Positions 8,347 to 17,716 are shown, numbered from the stretch's first letter. The stretch is DNA of 64,000 bases from an uncultured bacterium (GCA_949299195.1 CASFZN010000009.1:1-64000), one strand, 5' to 3'. Made by a program: numbers and translations. The notes: generated from the sequence alone by a model not told the origin.

Positions 8347-9194
8347 TCAATATAACTAGATTCTAAGTTTCTTAAAACTCTGATCTTTTTATTAGATAAA
8401 GAAATTGATAAATAATCACACTTTTCACCAAGTCCATCACTATTATTATCAAAATCAGTAATCTCTAAAGTCTTTGAATCATAATAAATATTAAACTTTT
8501 CAACATTAAAAATTGATAAATTTATAATATTTTCTTTAGAAAGAATTAAAGGTGAATTGATTGAAAAATATCCCGCATTTGATATTGGTGCATTTTCAAT
8601 AAATTCAATCATTTCAACCTCATTATCAATTAATGGTCCCCCTAAAGATTTAGCAATCCCACTACTTCCTAAACTAGAAGCAATAACTACTCCATCTCCT
8701 CTTAATCTTTCTAAGAAATGATCATTAATTGAAACATCAAATTCTATAGTTCTTTCATCCTTACTACAGATTCTAAACTCATTTATTGCATAGTATTTAT
8801 AGTCTTTATTTTCACTATAATCATGATGAATTAATTCTAAAAGTGAAACCTCTTTAACTCTTTTTTCCATCGAACTATAAAATATGGCAAAAATGGAAGA
8901 TAAATTATCTTTATCAAATTCACATAAATATCCAAAATTGCCAGTATTAATTGTTATAAATAATGGATCAAATTCTCTATAATCATGAGATGCTCTTAAA
9001 AAAGTGCCATCTCCTCCAACACTAAAGACAATATCTAACTTAACTTTTTTATTATTTTTTATTTTTTCTTCAATCTCTTCACCCTCTATTTTTTTAAAAA
9101 CGCCTTTAGGAATAAAGTTCAGTAATTTTTCAATAACTTTAGAGGAATTATCATCTCCTCTTGAAACAATTAAATAATTATATTTAGCTCTCAT
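8316..9194 (-). CDS. nadK: NAD kinase
   Basis: A 292-aa ATP-NAD kinase making NADP. The diagnostic GGDGT motif is at about residue 60, followed by NTGNFGYLCEF. The substrate block GDGVVIASSLGSSGIAKSLGGP spans about 165-186, slightly variant from the usual TPTGSTAY. Length fits (about 270-300 aa). No Shine-Dalgarno is present; TAAAAT ends 9 nt before the ATG, so the transcript may be leaderless. It is convergent with maf and divergent from the CYTH gene. Confidence 0.93.
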   Translation of the reverse strand: MRAKYNYLIVSRGDDNSSKVIEKLLNFIPKGVFKKIEGEEIEEKIKNNKKVKLDIVFSVGGDGTFLRASHDYREFDPLFITINTGNFGYLCEFDKDNLSSIFAIFYSSMEKRVKEVSLLELIHHDYSENKDYKYYAINEFRICSKDERTIEFDVSINDHFLERLRGDGVVIASSLGSSGIAKSLGGPLIDNEVEMIEFIENAPISNAGYFSINSPLILSKENIINLSIFNVEKFNIYYDSKTLEITDFDNNSDGLGEKCDYLSISLSNKKIRVLRNLESSYIEKTRKSFVKS

Positions 9195-9261
9195 ATAGAA
9201 ATTATTTTACCATAACTCTTATCTATTTAATAACACTTAGCGAGATAATTTTTATATCATT

Positions 9262-9290
9262 TTGAGTATAAATTTGAGGTGATTTATAGT
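9262..9290 (+). promoter_or_regulatory. Candidate sigma-A-type promoter for the CYTH gene
   Basis: TTGAGT (9262-9267), a 17-nt spacer and TATAGT (9285-9290) lie upstream of the CYTH gene. A TAAAGGAAAG ribosome site is just before the ATG at 9349. Confidence 0.55.
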
Positions 9291-9348
9291 ATTATATGGT
9301 AGTAAAAATTTTAACAAATTAATATTTAATTAAAGGAAAGATGAATAT

Positions 9349-9933
9349 ATGGCAACAAATATTGAAATTGAAGCAAAAGTCTTAATTAATGAAAAAGAAT
9401 ATAATAATGTCTTAGATATTTTTAAATCTAAAATTATTAAAACCTATACTCAAACCAATTACTATATCGATACCGATAATTTAGATTTAAAAAAGATTGG
9501 AGTTGGATTAAGAATTAGGGAATTAGACGGAAGATATACTCTCACCTTAAAAGCTCCAATGAGTGAAGGTTTATTAGAAAAGGATGAACATTTATCACTA
9601 GATGTCTTTAAAGCCTTCCAAAAATCAAATCTTTTCCCTGAAGCTCATATTGCTGACTTTATTAGAATGCTTGGAGTTGATACTAAAGAATTAAAGATCC
9701 AAACCTCATTAGTTACTTTAAGAAATGAAGTAAGTTATGAAGATGCTACTTATGAATTTAGTGTTGATAAAAATACTTATAATGATGTCGTCGATTATGA
9801 GCTTGAAATGGCAGGAGCAAGTTTATCTAAAGCTAAAGAAAAATTAAAAGCTATCTGTATTAGAACTAACACCTTCTATAAAGATAACTTAAAAAGTAAA
9901 GAAACTAGAGCCTTAGAAACATTAAAAAAATAA
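9349..9933 (+). CDS. CYTH domain protein (triphosphate tunnel metalloenzyme, YjbK-like)
   Basis: A 194-aa CYTH protein. The N-terminal signature EIEAK is present at residues 6-10, followed by tunnel-lining basic residues in GLRIRELDGRYTLTLKAP (about 60-77) and later acidic strands (YEFSVDKN, VDYELEMAG). Family members hydrolyse triphosphates such as inorganic triphosphate or thiamine triphosphate, or make cAMP; the substrate here cannot be told. In Bacillus the yjbK gene is near RelA-like and NAD kinase genes (yjbM, yjbN); here it is divergent from nadK, which supports the YjbK identity. Confidence 0.88.
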   Translation: MATNIEIEAKVLINEKEYNNVLDIFKSKIIKTYTQTNYYIDTDNLDLKKIGVGLRIRELDGRYTLTLKAPMSEGLLEKDEHLSLDVFKAFQKSNLFPEAHIADFIRMLGVDTKELKIQTSLVTLRNEVSYEDATYEFSVDKNTYNDVVDYELEMAGASLSKAKEKLKAICIRTNTFYKDNLKSKETRALETLKK

Positions 9934-9960
9934 ATATAAAATTAAAGTCTATAATAACTA

Positions 9961-9990
9961 AAAAAGTTCGAATCAATCGAACTTTTTTTA
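9961..9990. terminator. Bidirectional terminator between the CYTH gene and spx
   Basis: AAAAAGTTCGA (9961-9971) and TCGAACTTTTT (9977-9987) form a perfect 11-bp stem with a 5-nt loop, T-rich on both strands. It lies between the two convergent genes. Confidence 0.88.
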
Positions 9991-10035
9991 TTTATTATAC
10001 TTTAATAAATTAATTTATCTTATATAAATAAATAT

Positions 10036-10470
10036 TTAAAAATATTTATCCTTATTTTTAACCCTATCACATTCTTTATTTTGACAGTTCATACAATAAT
10101 CTTCATCAATAAATCTTCTTGCTACAGGTAAAAAAGCACTAATATCATCTTCGCTATAACCAACCTGCATATTAACTTCATTAATTAAAATCGGTCTTTT
10201 TAAAACAGTTGGATTCTCTTTAATAAACTTTATAAGTTCATTAATAGTCATATCTTCAACCTTAATCTTCTTTTCTTTAATGATTTTAGATCTATTAGAA
10301 ATAATATCATCAGTCCCGTTTTCACTCATTGAAAGAATCTTTTTAAGCTCTTCCTCTTTTAAAGGGAAGGTTAAAATATTCTTTTCTTTATATGGGACTT
10401 TCTTACTATTAAAATATTCTTTAACCTTTCTACAAGATGAACAAGATGGTGAGGTATAAATTGTAATCAT
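10036..10470 (-). CDS. spx: Spx-family transcriptional regulator
   Basis: A 144-aa ArsC-fold protein that closely follows the Bacillus Spx pattern: YTSPSCSSCRK with the redox CxxC at residues 10 and 13, then MSENGTDDIIS, and RPILINEVNMQVGYSEDDI. Spx binds the RNA polymerase alpha C-terminal domain and redirects transcription under disulfide stress. The family C-terminus is altered: after FLPVARRF it ends in a Cys-rich tail with Cys126, Cys129 and Cys134, which canonical Spx lacks. This tail could bind metal or act as a second redox switch. rpoA, its usual partner, is in the same window. Confidence 0.9.
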   Translation of the reverse strand: MITIYTSPSCSSCRKVKEYFNSKKVPYKEKNILTFPLKEEELKKILSMSENGTDDIISNRSKIIKEKKIKVEDMTINELIKFIKENPTVLKRPILINEVNMQVGYSEDDISAFLPVARRFIDEDYCMNCQNKECDRVKNKDKYF

Positions 10471-10535
10471 CAGCTTTTTTCTCCTAGTTTTTATATTTTA
10501 TACTTAATTAAGATTCTTTTGAATTTAAATCATAA

Positions 10536-10871
10536 TTATTTTTTTGAAAGATATTCAATTAACATTAATAAGGAAGGGAAAACTTCACTTAATAGGTGAT
10601 AGATATAATTCATATCGTAGTTATCATTTTCTTCGATATTTTGATACATTTTTTCAAGTTCATCTAAATTAATATCTTTATATTTTATCTTTAACTCTTC
10701 TTCTTTATTAATTTTAGAGATTATTTCACTAGTTATTAAAATGGTATAAAGTGAAGCGTCAAAACTTTTTTCATCTTTAAAAAATTCATCTATTTCTCTA
10801 TTTCCTAGATAATCAATTCCTTTTTTAAGCCACCTTTTAAGTCCAAAAATTAATTCTTCTTGATAGGTCAT
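10536..10871 (-). CDS. Hypothetical helical protein, distantly HepT-like
   Basis: A 111-aa, highly charged and predicted all-helical protein. I do not recognise its family with confidence. The succession of an ILITSEIISKI helix, a KYKDINLDELEKMYQN segment and a C-terminal FPSLLMLIEYL helix is reminiscent of the HepT/DUF86 four-helix fold. The HepT catalytic RX4-6H motif is absent, and no nucleotidyltransferase partner (MntA) is next to it, so a toxin role is not supported. It has a good AAGGAG site and lies 10 nt downstream of the HAD phosphatase, so the two are cotranscribed. Confidence 0.6.
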   Translation of the reverse strand: MTYQEELIFGLKRWLKKGIDYLGNREIDEFFKDEKSFDASLYTILITSEIISKINKEEELKIKYKDINLDELEKMYQNIEENDNYDMNYIYHLLSEVFPSLLMLIEYLSKK

Positions 10872-10880
10872 AACTTATTT

Positions 10881-11576
10881 TCACTCCTTTATTAATGTCT
10901 TTAGATTATCGATAATATGCGCGTTTTTAATATTATTTTCTTTAATATATTCTTCAATTTTTAAATAATTGCCATATCCATAATTAAAAATATAGATTGT
11001 TCCAACTTTTGAATTTAAGGCACTATATAAATCAGTTATGGAGTCTCCAATATATAAAGAATTATGTATATCAAGATCATACTTCTTAATTAAATAATTA
11101 ATATAAGTAGAATCTGGTTTTAAAGGATAGTTTTTAGCGTCTTCTCCTTCTACTTCTTTAAAATAATAATCAAGCTTTTCTTTAAATACATGATTTACAA
11201 GTTTTTTTAAAATCTCATTAGGTTTATTTGAATAAATAAATAAGAAATATCCTTTATTTTTATAGTAATCTAATAAATCTAAGATATTAGGGAAAAGTGG
11301 CGAAATATATTGATATTTTTCATAATTTATTAAAAATTTAGAATAAAGATTATCAAACTCTTGTTCATTTAACTTTTTATTAATAGAAGATAGCGCTTTT
11401 AAAACTAAATTTTTAGCACCATTCCCAATAAAGGATTTAGTTTCACTATATGTAAAAGAAAAAGAATCATCAATTAATCCCTCTTTTTTAAGTGTAATAT
11501 TTAAAGCTTTATTTATTCCTTTTAAGGTATCAATTAAAGTTCCATCTAAATCAAAGATAACTGCTTTATTTTTCAT
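10881..11576 (-). CDS. HAD-superfamily hydrolase, phosphoglycolate phosphatase-like
   Basis: A 231-aa HAD hydrolase. Motif I is DLDGTLIDT (nucleophile Asp9), motif II is the YSNK block near residue 116, and motif IV is IGDSITDL near residue 176. The cap is inserted between motifs I and II (subclass IA), as in Gph and PpaX. Likely substrates are small phosphorylated metabolites such as phosphoglycolate or pyrophosphate; the exact one is unknown. There is no Shine-Dalgarno, and a consensus TATAAT sits 11 nt upstream of the ATG, so the mRNA is probably leaderless. Confidence 0.88.
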   Translation of the reverse strand: MKNKAVIFDLDGTLIDTLKGINKALNITLKKEGLIDDSFSFTYSETKSFIGNGAKNLVLKALSSINKKLNEQEFDNLYSKFLINYEKYQYISPLFPNILDLLDYYKNKGYFLFIYSNKPNEILKKLVNHVFKEKLDYYFKEVEGEDAKNYPLKPDSTYINYLIKKYDLDIHNSLYIGDSITDLYSALNSKVGTIYIFNYGYGNYLKIEEYIKENNIKNAHIIDNLKTLIKE

Positions 11577-11587
11577 ATCCGTTTTAA

Positions 11588-11593
11588 ATTATA
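11588..11593 (-). promoter_or_regulatory. -10 box placed for a leaderless HAD hydrolase transcript
   Basis: A consensus TATAAT on the minus strand is followed by 11 nt and then the ATG (11576). A transcription start about 7 nt after the box would leave a 5' UTR of only a few nucleotides. No good -35 is visible upstream. Confidence 0.5.
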
Positions 11594-11606
11594 CCATGAA
11601 AAAGTA

Positions 11607-11636
11607 GATAAAAAGAGGGTCGCCCCTCTTTTTATC
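11607..11636 (-). terminator. Terminator at the end of the ribosomal supercluster
   Basis: A perfect 13-bp stem (11607-11619 with 11624-11636, GATAAAAAGAGGG against its complement) with a 4-nt loop lies 45 nt after the rplQ stop. The T-rich part sits within the 3' arm. It should work in both directions and separates rplQ from the HAD gene. Confidence 0.88.
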
Positions 11637-11680
11637 AAATTTGAATTATTATTAAATAAAATTATTTAATATTTTAATTA

Positions 11681-12076
11681 TTAGTCTGCTAAAGTAAGTA
11701 ATCTAACAGGAGCATTATCTCCTTTACGATTTTCTAACTTATAAATCTTTAAATAACCACCATTTCTATTAGCAAATCTTTTTGCTAAATCAGTGAATAA
11801 TTTATTTAAAGCATCGCTATTACCTTCAACATGGTAATTTCTTAAAATAGCAGCAGCTTGTCTACGAGAATGTAAGTCTCCTCTTTTAGCTAAAGTAACT
11901 AAATGATCGAATTCTTTAATTAAGTCTTTAACCATTCCACGAGTTACTGTAACTTTTTCAAAAAGTACTAATTCAGTACATAAATTTCTGATTTGACCTT
12001 TATGTTTTGAAGAAGTATAAGGAGTCTTAAATCTGACACCGCCCTTACCATGAACGTTCTTTCTACCAATTTGCAT
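11681..12076 (-). CDS. rplQ: 50S ribosomal protein L17
   Basis: A 131-aa protein of the large subunit. The L17 core is clear: TLAKRGDLHSRRQA near residue 67 and the C-terminal FANRNGGYLKIYKL. The N-terminus (GRKNVHGKGGVRFKTPYTS) departs from the usual compact start and is about 10-15 residues longer before the QIRNLCTEL helix. It is the last gene of the cluster; in many Firmicutes energy-coupling transporter genes (ecfA) follow, but here a terminator does. Confidence 0.95.
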   Translation of the reverse strand: MQIGRKNVHGKGGVRFKTPYTSSKHKGQIRNLCTELVLFEKVTVTRGMVKDLIKEFDHLVTLAKRGDLHSRRQAAAILRNYHVEGNSDALNKLFTDLAKRFANRNGGYLKIYKLENRKGDNAPVRLLTLAD

Positions 12077-12099
12077 ACATTAATTCTCCTAAAAATCAA

Positions 12100-13086
12100 T
12101 TATTCATCTTCACTTTTGAAAGATAAATTCTTTTCTCTTAATTTTTCTTTAACTTCAGTTAAAGATTTTCTACCTAAATTTCTAACCTTCATCATTTCAG
12201 CTTCTGTTTTTTGAGTAAGGTCTAAAACAGTTGCAATACCAGCTCTTTTTAAGCAGTTGAAACTTCTAACAGTTAAATCTAAATCTTCAATAGATAAGTT
12301 TTCAAATGTAGGTTCTTTTGCTTCTTCTGGGTCTTTGATTAAGTTAATTTGGCTAAATTTTTCGGTTAAATTAGCAAAATTATTAAAGTGAGAAACAAGG
12401 ATGGTTGAAGCTAAACTTAAAGCATCAAGTGGTTCAACTGAGCCATTAGTCCAAACTTCAAGAATAAGTTTATCAAAGCGAGGATCATGTCCTACACGAG
12501 TAGTTTCGACTTTATAATTAACTCTAGTGATTGGAGAGTAGTTACTATCGGTTGCAATAACCATTCTTTTACCAGCGATTAAAGCTTTATTTTCTTCGCT
12601 AGTAGCATAACCTCTACCGTTTCTAGCTAAAAGTCTCATTTCTAAATGACCCTTAGGAGCAACATTAGCAATAACTAAATCTTTATTGACTACTTCGACT
12701 CCGAGAGGAAAATTAATATCTCCACCCTTTAAAGTATATGGTCCATCAATTTTAACGAATGCTTCATATTCTTCATCGTTAATTGAATCACTCTTTAAGA
12801 CTAAATTCTTTAAATTAAGAATAATAGCAAGGACGTCTTCTTCGACTCCTTCAAGTGCAGTGAATTCATGAACGGCACCATTAATTTCTATTGCATAGAT
12901 ACTTGTGCCAGGTAAAGCGCTAAGAAGGACTCTTCTTAAAGCATTACCTAAGGTTAAGCCGAATCCTCTTTCAAGAGGTTCACAAACAACCTTAGCATAG
13001 TTTTCTGATTTATCTTCAAAAGCTAAATTTAATTTAACTTCTTCGAAAGGATGAGCAATTTTTATTTCCATTTTTTCTTCAGCCAT
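12100..13086 (-). CDS. rpoA: RNA polymerase alpha subunit
   Basis: A 328-aa alpha subunit. The N-terminal assembly domain contains GFGLTLGNALRRVLLSALPG near residue 41. The C-terminal domain that contacts UP elements and regulators spans about 255-320 (LDLTVRSFNCLKRAGI, LGRKSLTEVKEKL). Length is normal. It sits between rpsK and rplQ, as is universal in this cluster. The Spx-like protein in this window would act on its C-terminal domain. Confidence 0.98.
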   Translation of the reverse strand: MAEEKMEIKIAHPFEEVKLNLAFEDKSENYAKVVCEPLERGFGLTLGNALRRVLLSALPGTSIYAIEINGAVHEFTALEGVEEDVLAIILNLKNLVLKSDSINDEEYEAFVKIDGPYTLKGGDINFPLGVEVVNKDLVIANVAPKGHLEMRLLARNGRGYATSEENKALIAGKRMVIATDSNYSPITRVNYKVETTRVGHDPRFDKLILEVWTNGSVEPLDALSLASTILVSHFNNFANLTEKFSQINLIKDPEEAKEPTFENLSIEDLDLTVRSFNCLKRAGIATVLDLTQKTEAEMMKVRNLGRKSLTEVKEKLREKNLSFKSEDE

Positions 13087-13127
13087 TTATTTTTTCCTCC
13101 TTATTGTTTAAAAAATAAATTTGTAAA

Positions 13128-13517
13128 TTAACCACGTCTTCTTTTTGGTGGACGACAACCATTATGAGGAATTGGAGTGGTATCAACGATTGAAGTAATT
13201 TGTAATCCTGCTTGTGCTAAAGCTCTAATAGCACTTTCTCTACCAGCTCCTGGCCCTTTAACATCAACATCAACTGTTTTAATTCCTTGATCAACAGCCA
13301 TTTTAGCAGCTGCTTCAGCAGCGCTTTGTGCTGCGAAAGGAGTTGATTTTTTAGCTCCTTTAAATCCTAAAACACCACTTGAACTCCATGCAATAGCATT
13401 TCCGTTTTCATCAGTAATGGTGACGATAGTATTATTAAAGGATGAATGAATATGAGCTACACCCTTCGTATAACTTCTTTTAATTTTCTTTTTACGGGTG
13501 GTTTGTTTCTTTGCCAT
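13128..13517 (-). CDS. rpsK: 30S ribosomal protein S11
   Basis: A 129-aa platform protein of the small subunit. It has the [15 protein letters not shown] motif near the N-terminus and the C-terminal [13 protein letters not shown]. Length is typical. It lies between rpsM and rpoA with a GGAGG ribosome site. Confidence 0.98.
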   Translation of the reverse strand: MAKKQTTRKKKIKRSYTKGVAHIHSSFNNTIVTITDENGNAIAWSSSGVLGFKGAKKSTPFAAQSAAEAAAKMAVDQGIKTVDVDVKGPGAGRESAIRALAQAGLQITSIVDTTPIPHNGCRPPKRRRG

Positions 13518-13542
13518 AATTAATATTTACCTCCCTTAATTA

Positions 13543-13917
13543 CTATTTAACTGCCTCTTTCTTATTCGCAACAGTCTTTCTTGGACCCTTACGAGTACGA
13601 GCGTTAGTTTTAGTTCTTTGGCCTCTAACTGGGAGACCTCTTCTATGTCTGATTCCACGGTAGCAACCGATTTCTTGAAGTCTTTTGATATTAAGGAGAA
13701 CATCTCTTCTTAAATCACCTTCAACTTTAATATGAGCTACTTCATTACGAATCTTTGTTAATTCGTCTTCAGTTAAATCCTTAACTCTTGTTTGAGGATT
13801 AACTCCGCATTTTTCTAAGATTTTCTTTGAAGTAGAAAGTCCAATACCATAGATGTAAGTTAATGAGATAACTACATTCTTATCGTTTGGAATATCAACA
13901 CCGACTATACGTGCCAT
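13543..13917 (-). CDS. rpsM: 30S ribosomal protein S13
   Basis: A 124-aa head protein that contacts the P-site tRNA and L5. It starts [12 protein letters not shown] and ends with the basic [17 protein letters not shown] tail that reaches the decoding site. Length is typical. It is followed by rpsK at 25 nt. Confidence 0.98.
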   Translation of the reverse strand: MARIVGVDIPNDKNVVISLTYIYGIGLSTSKKILEKCGVNPQTRVKDLTEDELTKIRNEVAHIKVEGDLRRDVLLNIKRLQEIGCYRGIRHRRGLPVRGQRTKTNARTRKGPRKTVANKKEAVK

Positions 13918-13945
13918 ATTTTAAATTTTTTCCTCCAAAATTAAA

Positions 13946-14059
13946 TTAACCTTGTCTTTGTTTGTGCTTTGGGTTTTGGCAGATAACCATAACTCTACCA
14001 TGTCTTTTAATAACCTTGCACTTATCACAAATTGGTTTAACAGAAGGTCTTACTTTCAT
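13946..14059 (-). CDS. rpmJ: 50S ribosomal protein L36
   Basis: A 37-aa gene with start codon CAT at 14057-14059 on the plus strand. The protein starts [14 protein letters not shown] and has a zinc ribbon of Cys11, Cys14, Cys27 and His32, then ends KQRQG. It carries a GGAGG site and lies 28 nt before rpsM. The 177-nt gap to infA upstream (14060-14236) is AT-rich and may hold a weak promoter, but no clear one is visible. Confidence 0.97.
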   Translation of the reverse strand: MKVRPSVKPICDKCKVIKRHGRVMVICQNPKHKQRQG

Positions 14060-14236
14060 AATTTTTCCTCCATTTTTCTTAACTTTTGACTAAAAAAGAG
14101 TAATTTATTGTTAGCATTTAATTTTTATTTTAATTAAAACATTAAGCGTTTTTTCTATATAGTAATAATAAACTATAGATGACATTTAATTTATTTTCTT
14201 TACTACTAGTTAAAATAAAATTAAATCAATAAACTA

Positions 14237-14455
14237 CTATTTATGTCGATAAACTATTCTGCCATTGTTTAAATCATAAGGCGATAGTTCTACAGTAACT
14301 CGATCACCTGGTAAAATGCGAATGTTATACATGCGGATTTTACCAGAAACAGTGGCATGAATTACAACATCATTCTCAAGCTTTACCTTAAAATGTGCTT
14401 TTGGTAAGGCCTCTACGACTATCGCTTCTACGGTGATAACATCTTGTTTAGCCAT
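14237..14455 (-). CDS. infA: Translation initiation factor IF-1
   Basis: A 72-aa OB-fold factor that occupies the 30S A site during initiation. It runs from [18 protein letters not shown] to [14 protein letters not shown] chose ATG 14455, where an AGGGAGG ribosome site lies 6 nt upstream, over an in-frame Met further upstream inside map. It overlaps the map stop by 8 nt, so translation is probably coupled. Confidence 0.97.
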   Translation of the reverse strand: MAKQDVITVEAIVVEALPKAHFKVKLENDVVIHATVSGKIRMYNIRILPGDRVTVELSPYDLNNGRIVYRHK

Positions 14456-15221
14456 TGTTATCCTCCCTTTTAAGTGTGATAATTTCATATCCATCACTTG
14501 TAACTACAACTGTATTTTCATAGTGGGCACACATTGAATGGTCAACTGTTTTAACAGTCCATCCATCTCCTAATATTTTTGTATCTTTTTTTCCAACGAT
14601 AACCATTGGTTCGATACATAAACACATGCCTTCTTTTAAGATTGGTCCACTTCCTTCCCTACCAACATTCATAATCATTGGATCTTCATGCATATCTTTT
14701 CCGATTCCATGTCCTCCAAAGTCTTCGGTTAAGGAATAACCATAACTATGAGCAATCTCTTCAATTTTATGTGAGATATCACCTAAATGAATTCCTGGCT
14801 TAACTAGTTTTACCGCTTCAAAGAAACATTCTTTTGTTACATCAATGAGTCTTTGATTTTCTTTACTAATTTCACCTACTCCAAATGTTCTACAGGCATC
14901 AACCATATAACCATTTTTTTCAATAACCACATCATAAGAAATGATGTCGCCATTTTTTAAAACAGTTTTTTTAGAGCCAATTCCATGGAGAAGAGTATCA
15001 TTTAAGCTTATACAGATATTTGCTGGAAAGCCTTCATATCCTAAACAAGCAGGACGAGCACCCTTACTTTTAATAAAGTTGCCCGCCTCCTTATCTAAAT
15101 ATTGAGTTGTTAATCCTTCTTTAGTTATCGATTCTAAATAATCAAATAACTCAATCATGATTATTCCAGCTTCTTTCATTAAAGCTATTTCGCGCTTAGA
15201 TTTGATAATAATCTTTGACAT
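14448..15221 (-). CDS. map: Methionine aminopeptidase, type I
   Basis: A 257-aa dinuclear metallopeptidase that removes the initiator Met after deformylation. Metal ligands are visible: Asp in [19 protein letters not shown], His in [13 protein letters not shown] near residue 170, and Glu in CIEPMV and HYENTV. It acts downstream of the Def protein encoded at 5325. It overlaps infA and follows adk by 3 nt. Confidence 0.97.
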   Translation of the reverse strand: MSKIIIKSKREIALMKEAGIIMIELFDYLESITKEGLTTQYLDKEAGNFIKSKGARPACLGYEGFPANICISLNDTLLHGIGSKKTVLKNGDIISYDVVIEKNGYMVDACRTFGVGEISKENQRLIDVTKECFFEAVKLVKPGIHLGDISHKIEEIAHSYGYSLTEDFGGHGIGKDMHEDPMIMNVGREGSGPILKEGMCLCIEPMVIVGKKDTKILGDGWTVKTVDHSMCAHYENTVVVTSDGYEIITLKREDNNG

Positions 15222-15224
15222 TAA

Positions 15225-15869
15225 CTATCCTTCAATAATGTGTTTAATATCTTCCATTAAAAGATCAAGATCTTTAGTGCCATCAACTTTATAAACAGCG
15301 CTACCATAGAATTTAACAAGTGGTTCAGTTTGATGATGATATTCATCAAGACGTGATTTAAGAGTTTCTTCGTTGTCATCTTTTCTTTGAATTAACTCTC
15401 CGCCACATAAATCACATTTACCTTCAACTTTTGGTTTAAGGTTAGTAACGTGATATGGAGCGCCACAAGTTTTACAGACACGACGTCCGCAGATTCTATC
15501 AACTAAAACAGATTCAGGAACATCGATATCAATAACATAGTTGATTGGTAAATTTAATTCTTCACCAATTTTTTTGAGTTCTTCTGCTTGATAGACATTT
15601 CTAGGGAATCCATCAAGTAAGAAGCCGTCTTTACAATCATCTTTAGCAAGTCTTTCTTTTACTAAAGAAACTGTAACATCATCAGGAACTAAAAGTCCCT
15701 TATCCATATAGGATTTTGCTAGCATTCCTAATGGAGTTTCATTTTTTAAAGCTTCTCTAAACATATCTCCGGTAGAAATATGTGGAAGCTTGTAATAAGC
15801 AGTAATTCTTTTGGCATTAGTGCCTTTACCAGCTCCAGGGGCACCAAGTAAAATAATTGTTTTTTTCAT
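15225..15869 (-). CDS. adk: Adenylate kinase
   Basis: A 214-aa enzyme interconverting AMP, ADP and ATP. The P-loop GAPGAGKGT is at the N-terminus, with DGFPRN near residue 84. The LID carries a four-Cys zinc site (CKTCG and CDLCGG, about residues 130-152), the Gram-positive type. It lies between secY and map in the usual order. Confidence 0.98.
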   Translation of the reverse strand: MKKTIILLGAPGAGKGTNAKRITAYYKLPHISTGDMFREALKNETPLGMLAKSYMDKGLLVPDDVTVSLVKERLAKDDCKDGFLLDGFPRNVYQAEELKKIGEELNLPINYVIDIDVPESVLVDRICGRRVCKTCGAPYHVTNLKPKVEGKCDLCGGELIQRKDDNEETLKSRLDEYHHQTEPLVKFYGSAVYKVDGTKDLDLLMEDIKHIIEG

Positions 15870-15874
15870 AATTT

Positions 15875-17218
15875 TTACATACCTCCGATAACTTCATCAT
15901 AACTTTTTCCAGCAACGAGACCAGAAATTTGGTTATTAAGTTCTAATGCAACACCAACTACAATAATCATACCAGTTCCTCCTAAGGCTAAAGATGAATC
16001 ATCACCAAATACGCCCGAAAGAGTTAAAACAACTGGAAGTGCGGCAATAAAGCATAAGCTAAATGCGCCAATAAGTGTAACCCTATTTAATACCTTTCTA
16101 ATATATCTTTCTGTTTCAATTCCAGGTCTAATTCCAGGGATATAGCTACCATTTCTTTGGAAGTTGTTAGCAATATTTTCTGGATTGATCTGTAAGTTTG
16201 CATAGAAGAATGTAAAGGCAAAAATAAGAACAATATAGATAATTAATCCCCAAGGGATCATAACTCCACCAGTATCTACAAGAGCATTATAGTTGAAGAT
16301 ATTTAACCATTCAGCATTTAAAGCATCTTGAGAGATAAATGAAGCAATAATACTAGGAGCCATAAGTAAACTTGAAGCAAAGATAACTGGAATAACTCCA
16401 GCGGAGTTAATCTTAATTGGTAAGAAACTTGCTTTAGTTAACTTTTCACTACCTTGAGATTTTGATGCGTGTTGTACAGGAATTTTTCTTCTTGATAATT
16501 CGATGAAGACAACGAATGCAATAATAAGAATAAATGAAGCAATATAAAGGATAAATTGGAAAACGCCACGAGTTGTTTCACTACTTCCTAAGTTCCAGTT
16601 AGCAATGACCCATTTATTGAATGCGGTGCCAATTTGGGTTGGAAGAGATGCAACAATTCCTGCGAAGATTATCATTGAAATACCATTACCAATACCTTTT
16701 GAGGTGATTTGATCACCTAGCCAAATAACTAGGGTCGAACCAGCAATCATAACGGTAATAATATAAAGGTAAGTCCAGAAATTCTCTTCAAAAGTAAAGC
16801 TAATCCATTCGGTATTTAAAGCAGTTTGGATAATTCCATATGCTTGGACAGCCGAAAGTAAAAGCGATAAATATCTTGTTGCCATTTCAATCTTTTTTCT
16901 TCCATATTGACCTTGACGGTTAAGCTCAGTAAGAGCTGGAAGAACATCCATCGAAAGGAGTTGAATAATAATTTGAGCCGTAATATATGGCGATACGCCA
17001 AGAGCAAATACCGAGAAATTCGATAGCGCCCCACCTCCAAGGAGGTTCATTAAGGCTAGCATATTATTCGAAGAAGATATTTGTTCTCTTAAATTAGAGG
17101 CGTCAATTCCAGGAACTGTAATCGCACTACCTAAACGAAATACAAATAAGATCATTATCGTAAAGAATATACGATTAACAACCTCTTTATTTTTGAAAAT
17201 ATCAATGAATTTCTTCAT
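15875..17218 (-). CDS. secY: Protein translocase subunit SecY
   Basis: A 447-aa ten-helix membrane channel of the Sec translocon. It contains the plug region after PGIDAS, the GIGNGISMIIFAGI block near residue 175, and the cytosolic loop RRKIPVQHASK near residue 243. It exports the lipoproteins and membrane proteins seen elsewhere in the window. secE and secG are outside. The stop is 5 nt before adk. Confidence 0.98.
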   Translation of the reverse strand: MKKFIDIFKNKEVVNRIFFTIMILFVFRLGSAITVPGIDASNLREQISSSNNMLALMNLLGGGALSNFSVFALGVSPYITAQIIIQLLSMDVLPALTELNRQGQYGRKKIEMATRYLSLLLSAVQAYGIIQTALNTEWISFTFEENFWTYLYIITVMIAGSTLVIWLGDQITSKGIGNGISMIIFAGIVASLPTQIGTAFNKWVIANWNLGSSETTRGVFQFILYIASFILIIAFVVFIELSRRKIPVQHASKSQGSEKLTKASFLPIKINSAGVIPVIFASSLLMAPSIIASFISQDALNAEWLNIFNYNALVDTGGVMIPWGLIIYIVLIFAFTFFYANLQINPENIANNFQRNGSYIPGIRPGIETERYIRKVLNRVTLIGAFSLCFIAALPVVLTLSGVFGDDSSLALGGTGMIIVVGVALELNNQISGLVAGKSYDEVIGGM

Positions 17219-17275
17219 AATTCTTGTATTCTAATAACTACTAAAAATTTAAATTAATAAATAAAATAAACTAAC

Positions 17276-17716
17276 TTAAATATTTTCAGCCTTTCCGCCA
17301 TTTTTTTCAATACTTTCTTTAGCGCTAGCACTGAAAGCATTAGCTTTGACGGTTAAACCATTGACTTTTAATTCGCCACTTCCTAAGACTTTTAAGCCTA
17401 AGAATTCTTTTTTGATAATTCCTTTTTCAACTAAAACTGTTAAATCAACAGTTTCATTTTCTTTAAATAAATTTAAAGTAGAAAGGTTGATTGTAGCGTA
17501 TTCTTTATGAGCATGGTGTTTGAAACCACGTTTTGGTAATCTACGGAATAATGGTAATTGACCACCCTCGAAGCCGAGTCTTACGCCTCCGCCGCTACGG
17601 GAGTTTTGACCCTTACTTCCGCTACCACCATTTTTACCAAGGCCACTACCTAAGCCTCTACAAATTCTTCTTTTTTCTTTTCTACTACCGGAAACTGGTT
17701 TTAAATTGTTTAACAT
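17276..17716 (-). CDS. rplO: 50S ribosomal protein L15
   Basis: A 146-aa large-subunit protein. It has the Gly/Arg/Lys-rich N-terminal arm (GLGSGLGKNGGSGSKGQNSRSG) and the LPKRGFKH block. It directly follows rpsE with a 1-nt overlap, leaving no room for rpmD (L30), which normally lies between them. Confidence 0.97.
   Translation of the reverse strand: MLNNLKPVSGSRKEKRRICRGLGSGLGKNGGSGSKGQNSRSGGGVRLGFEGGQLPLFRRLPKRGFKHHAHKEYATINLSTLNLFKENETVDLTVLVEKGIIKKEFLGLKVLGSGELKVNGLTVKANAFSASAKESIEKNGGKAENI

Noticed and set aside
10536-10871. HepT toxin of a HepT-MntA pair
   Set aside because: The catalytic RX4-6H motif and the nucleotidyltransferase partner are missing.
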